A stretch of 7,424 bases of DNA from Geodermatophilaceae bacterium (GTDB lineage Bacteria; Actinomycetota; Actinomycetes; Mycobacteriales; Geodermatophilaceae), in contig JACCUF010000104.1 in the NCBI GenBank assembly GCA_013811975.1, positions 1 through 7,424 of the forward strand, given 5' to 3'. The stretch's first letter is position 1. Each line of letters begins with the position of its first letter. The notes under the pieces are model-generated. The model did not search any database and was not told the origin of the DNA. It worked only from the letters and a program-made list of their open reading frames with translations. The translations under genes were made by a program, and so were the position numbers. This document shows, piece by piece, positions 5,790 through 7,424 of this stretch.

Positions 5790-7226
5790 GTGACCTGCAC
5801 GGCGCAGCCCCGAACGAGTCGACCCCGGCCATTTCTCACGATGATGCTGGCCAGTGCCACGCTGATCCTGACCGCCTGCACCACAGTCGTCACTGGAGCA
5901 GCCAACCCCGCCAACGGGATCCGTCAGGACGTGGCTGACTCCGAGCTCGAGATCTTCGGAGCCGTCGACGGGGATGTCGACCGACTGGTCCGCAACGCAC
6001 TGGCCGACCTCAACGCCTTCTGGGGACAGCAGTTCCCGGAGGTCTACGAGACAGATTTCGCCCCGCTTGAGGGCGGCTACTATTCCGTTGATCCAAACGA
6101 TTTCGATCCCGTTGATTACCCCGACACCATCAACGACGACCGGTGCCTCGAAGACCTCGTCGAGAATGTCTCCGGCAACGCCTACTACTGCCTGGCCGGC
6201 AACGACGGTGACGTCATCGTCTACGACCGGACCCTGCTCGAGCAGTTCATGAACGATTACGGCCCGTTCCTACCCGCGATGGTGATCGCGCACGAGTTCG
6301 GGCACGCAGTCCAGGGCCGAGTGGGTTCCTCCGACAGGATGATCGTCTCCGAAACGCAGGCCGACTGCTTCGCCGGCGCCTGGACCGGTTGGGTGGCCAC
6401 CGATGCCGCGGAGCATTTCAATATCCGGGCACCGGAACTGGACGACCTGATCCGCGGGCTCGTCGAGTTTCGCGACCCAGTGGGTGAGGACCCCGACGGG
6501 GACAGCTCTCATGGCTCCTACTTCGACCGGACCTCGGGGTTCCAGGAGGGATTCGACGACGGCCCCACCGCTTGCCGGGACAACTTCGAAGACGACCGCA
6601 TCTTCACCCAGATCGAGTTCGATCCGGACGAGGAAGACACCACGGGCAATGCCACCTACGACGACACGTTCGCGATCGCCGACAGCTCGTTAGGAGCGTT
6701 CTGGACCGATGTCCTGGACAACACCGGCGTCGACTTCAGCATCCCTGAGCTGGTTGGCTTCGACGGCGATGCCCCGGCCTGCGACGGCCAGAGCCAGGAA
6801 GGCGACATCCACTATTGCCCGGCGGCCAACACGGTCAGCTACGACGAGTCGGAACTGACCCAGCCGTTGCACGACGGCATCGGAGATTACGCGGTCGTCA
6901 TGGCCGTGGCCATCCCGTACAGCCTGTCGGTCCTGGATGCCCTTGACCGACCGATCGACGGCGGGCCGGCGGTGTCTTCTGCCGTCTGCCTTGCCGGCTG
7001 GTACTCCTCCACCTTCGCCGACGGGGATATCCCATTCGAAGGGGATAACACGTCGAGCATCCGGCCCGGGGACATCGACGAGGCGGTCATCTTCCTGGTC
7101 GAGCAGGCCACCCGTCCCGAGGTGCTCCCCGAGGCCGATCTGTCCGGCTTCCAACTCGTGGACTTCTTCCGGCGCGGTTTCGTGGTCGGTCCTGACGCGT
7201 GCGGAGTCGAGGGTCTGGACGGCTGA
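5790..7226 (+). CDS. Lipoprotein zinc metallopeptidase, LpqM/YpfJ-like, with a degenerate second copy of the domain
   Basis: From GTG 5790 the product has 478 residues. The N-terminus carries Arg8, Arg11 and Arg13, a hydrophobic stretch (15-28) and a canonical lipobox LTAC with lipidated Cys30, so it should be an exported, membrane-anchored lipoprotein. VIAHEFGHAVQ (165-175) supplies zinc ligands His168 and His172 and catalytic Glu169. SETQADCFAG (187-196) gives the likely third ligand Glu188, as in the neutral zinc metallopeptidase (YpfJ-type) family. Mycobacterial LpqM, reported as a HEXXH lipoprotein needed for conjugal DNA transfer in M. smegmatis, has similar length and design. Identity with it is inference and no symbol is assigned. 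Residues from about 295 repeat the first half, including four matching cysteines, but lack all catalytic residues. Acidic linkers are rich in Asp. A start at GTG 5502 is open but unlikely; ATG 5841 would remove the positively charged signal region. The substrate is unknown. Confidence 0.85.
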   Translation: MTCTAQPRTSRPRPFLTMMLASATLILTACTTVVTGAANPANGIRQDVADSELEIFGAVDGDVDRLVRNALADLNAFWGQQFPEVYETDFAPLEGGYYSVDPNDFDPVDYPDTINDDRCLEDLVENVSGNAYYCLAGNDGDVIVYDRTLLEQFMNDYGPFLPAMVIAHEFGHAVQGRVGSSDRMIVSETQADCFAGAWTGWVATDAAEHFNIRAPELDDLIRGLVEFRDPVGEDPDGDSSHGSYFDRTSGFQEGFDDGPTACRDNFEDDRIFTQIEFDPDEEDTTGNATYDDTFAIADSSLGAFWTDVLDNTGVDFSIPELVGFDGDAPACDGQSQEGDIHYCPAANTVSYDESELTQPLHDGIGDYAVVMAVAIPYSLSVLDALDRPIDGGPAVSSAVCLAGWYSSTFADGDIPFEGDNTSSIRPGDIDEAVIFLVEQATRPEVLPEADLSGFQLVDFFRRGFVVGPDACGVEGLDG

Positions 7227-7234
7227 AGCTCGCA

Positions 7235-7257
7235 GCGCCTCACCGGCGCCTTATGCT
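7235..7257 (+). promoter_or_regulatory. Small hairpin and candidate -10 element before the second lipoprotein gene
   Basis: GCGCC (7235-7239) pairs with GGCGC (7245-7249) around a TCACC loop, nine bases after the stop of the metallopeptidase gene. TATGCT (7252-7257) directly after it fits a TANNNT -10 box and would start a transcript about 55 bases before the next ATG. No -35 box is clear. The 91-base gap is short enough that the two lipoprotein genes may also be cotranscribed. Confidence 0.3.
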
Positions 7258-7303
7258 GCATCCCGCACGATTGCGCTACGGCCCGCCCAGGTGAGCGCTG
7301 CCC

Positions 7304-7310
7304 AGAGGGG
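7304..7310 (+). promoter_or_regulatory. Ribosome binding site of the second lipoprotein gene
   Basis: AGAGGGG ends seven bases before the ATG at 7318. This purine-rich site at standard spacing fixes the start of the partial gene and makes it likely to be real despite only 107 bases being visible. Confidence 0.6.
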
Positions 7311-7317
7311 AAATCGA

Positions 7318-7424
7318 ATGCGATCGGCTGAGGCGTCGCACAACCTGGCAATCCTGGTGGTAGTGGCGACGCTTGCGACCGGGTGTTCCAGCACACTCAT
7401 CGGTGCTCCTTCACCTGCGAATGG
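7318..7424 (+). CDS. Second lipoprotein, partial (5' end only), probable paralogue of the preceding gene
   Basis: Only the first 35 codons are present, and the gene runs off the window end. The N-terminus starts MRSAEASHN, followed by a hydrophobic core LAILVVVATLA (10-20) and a lipobox-like ATGC with Cys23. An exported, lipid-anchored protein is expected, although Ala at -3 is less usual than Leu. The mature start CSSTLIGAPSPANG matches CTTVVTGAANPANG of the upstream metallopeptidase in spacing and in the GAxxPANG block. The gene therefore probably encodes a paralogue, but whether it carries a peptidase domain cannot be seen. A good ribosome binding site precedes ATG 7318. It is too short to name further. 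Confidence 0.72.
   Translation, partial: MRSAEASHNLAILVVVATLATGCSSTLIGAPSPAN

Noticed and set aside
5300..5914. A 204-codon antisense open frame covering the post-glgB spacer
   Set aside because: It spans the end of glgB and the start of the lipoprotein gene, is Arg/Pro-rich and has no recognisable domain. It is the only frame that could fill the spacer on the minus strand, so it is rejected with moderate rather than full certainty.

Overview
The window comes from a high-G+C bacterium, almost certainly an actinomycete. Third codon positions are strongly G/C-biased, ATGA start/stop overlaps link the genes, GTG starts are used, and gene content (trehalose synthase, maltokinase, branching enzyme, then lipoproteins with a CxxxxxGAxxPANG mature N-terminus) resembles that of mycobacteria and related actinobacteria. 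No RNA genes, CRISPR arrays, insertion sequences or phage genes were seen. All convincing genes are on the + strand.

Region 1 (1-77) is a short leader. It holds a GGGGC-TTCG-GCCCC hairpin and a TANNNT-type -10 candidate six bases before the first usable start codon. No end of an upstream gene can be recognised.

Region 2 (78-5499) is a tight three-gene operon: treS (trehalose synthase/alpha-amylase, GH13), mak (maltokinase, also called pep2) and glgB (1,4-alpha-glucan branching enzyme). Each junction is a 4-base ATGA overlap. Together they convert trehalose to maltose, maltose to maltose-1-phosphate, and branch the linear alpha-1,4-glucan made from it. The missing step, the maltosyltransferase GlgE, is not in the window.

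Region 3 (5500-5789) is a 290-base spacer with no convincing gene. It has an inverted repeat, a strong 10-bp stem-loop that could end the operon transcript, and a candidate promoter for the next gene.

Region 4 (5790-7424) holds a lipoprotein metallopeptidase (HEFGH plus a downstream Glu, LpqM/YpfJ-like) and, 91 bases later, the first 35 codons of a second lipoprotein with a closely similar mature N-terminus, probably a tandem paralogue. The most interesting point is inside the first lipoprotein. It appears to be an internal duplication: eight cysteines fall in two matching sets of four, but only the first copy keeps the zinc-binding catalytic residues. The second copy looks like a pseudopeptidase domain.
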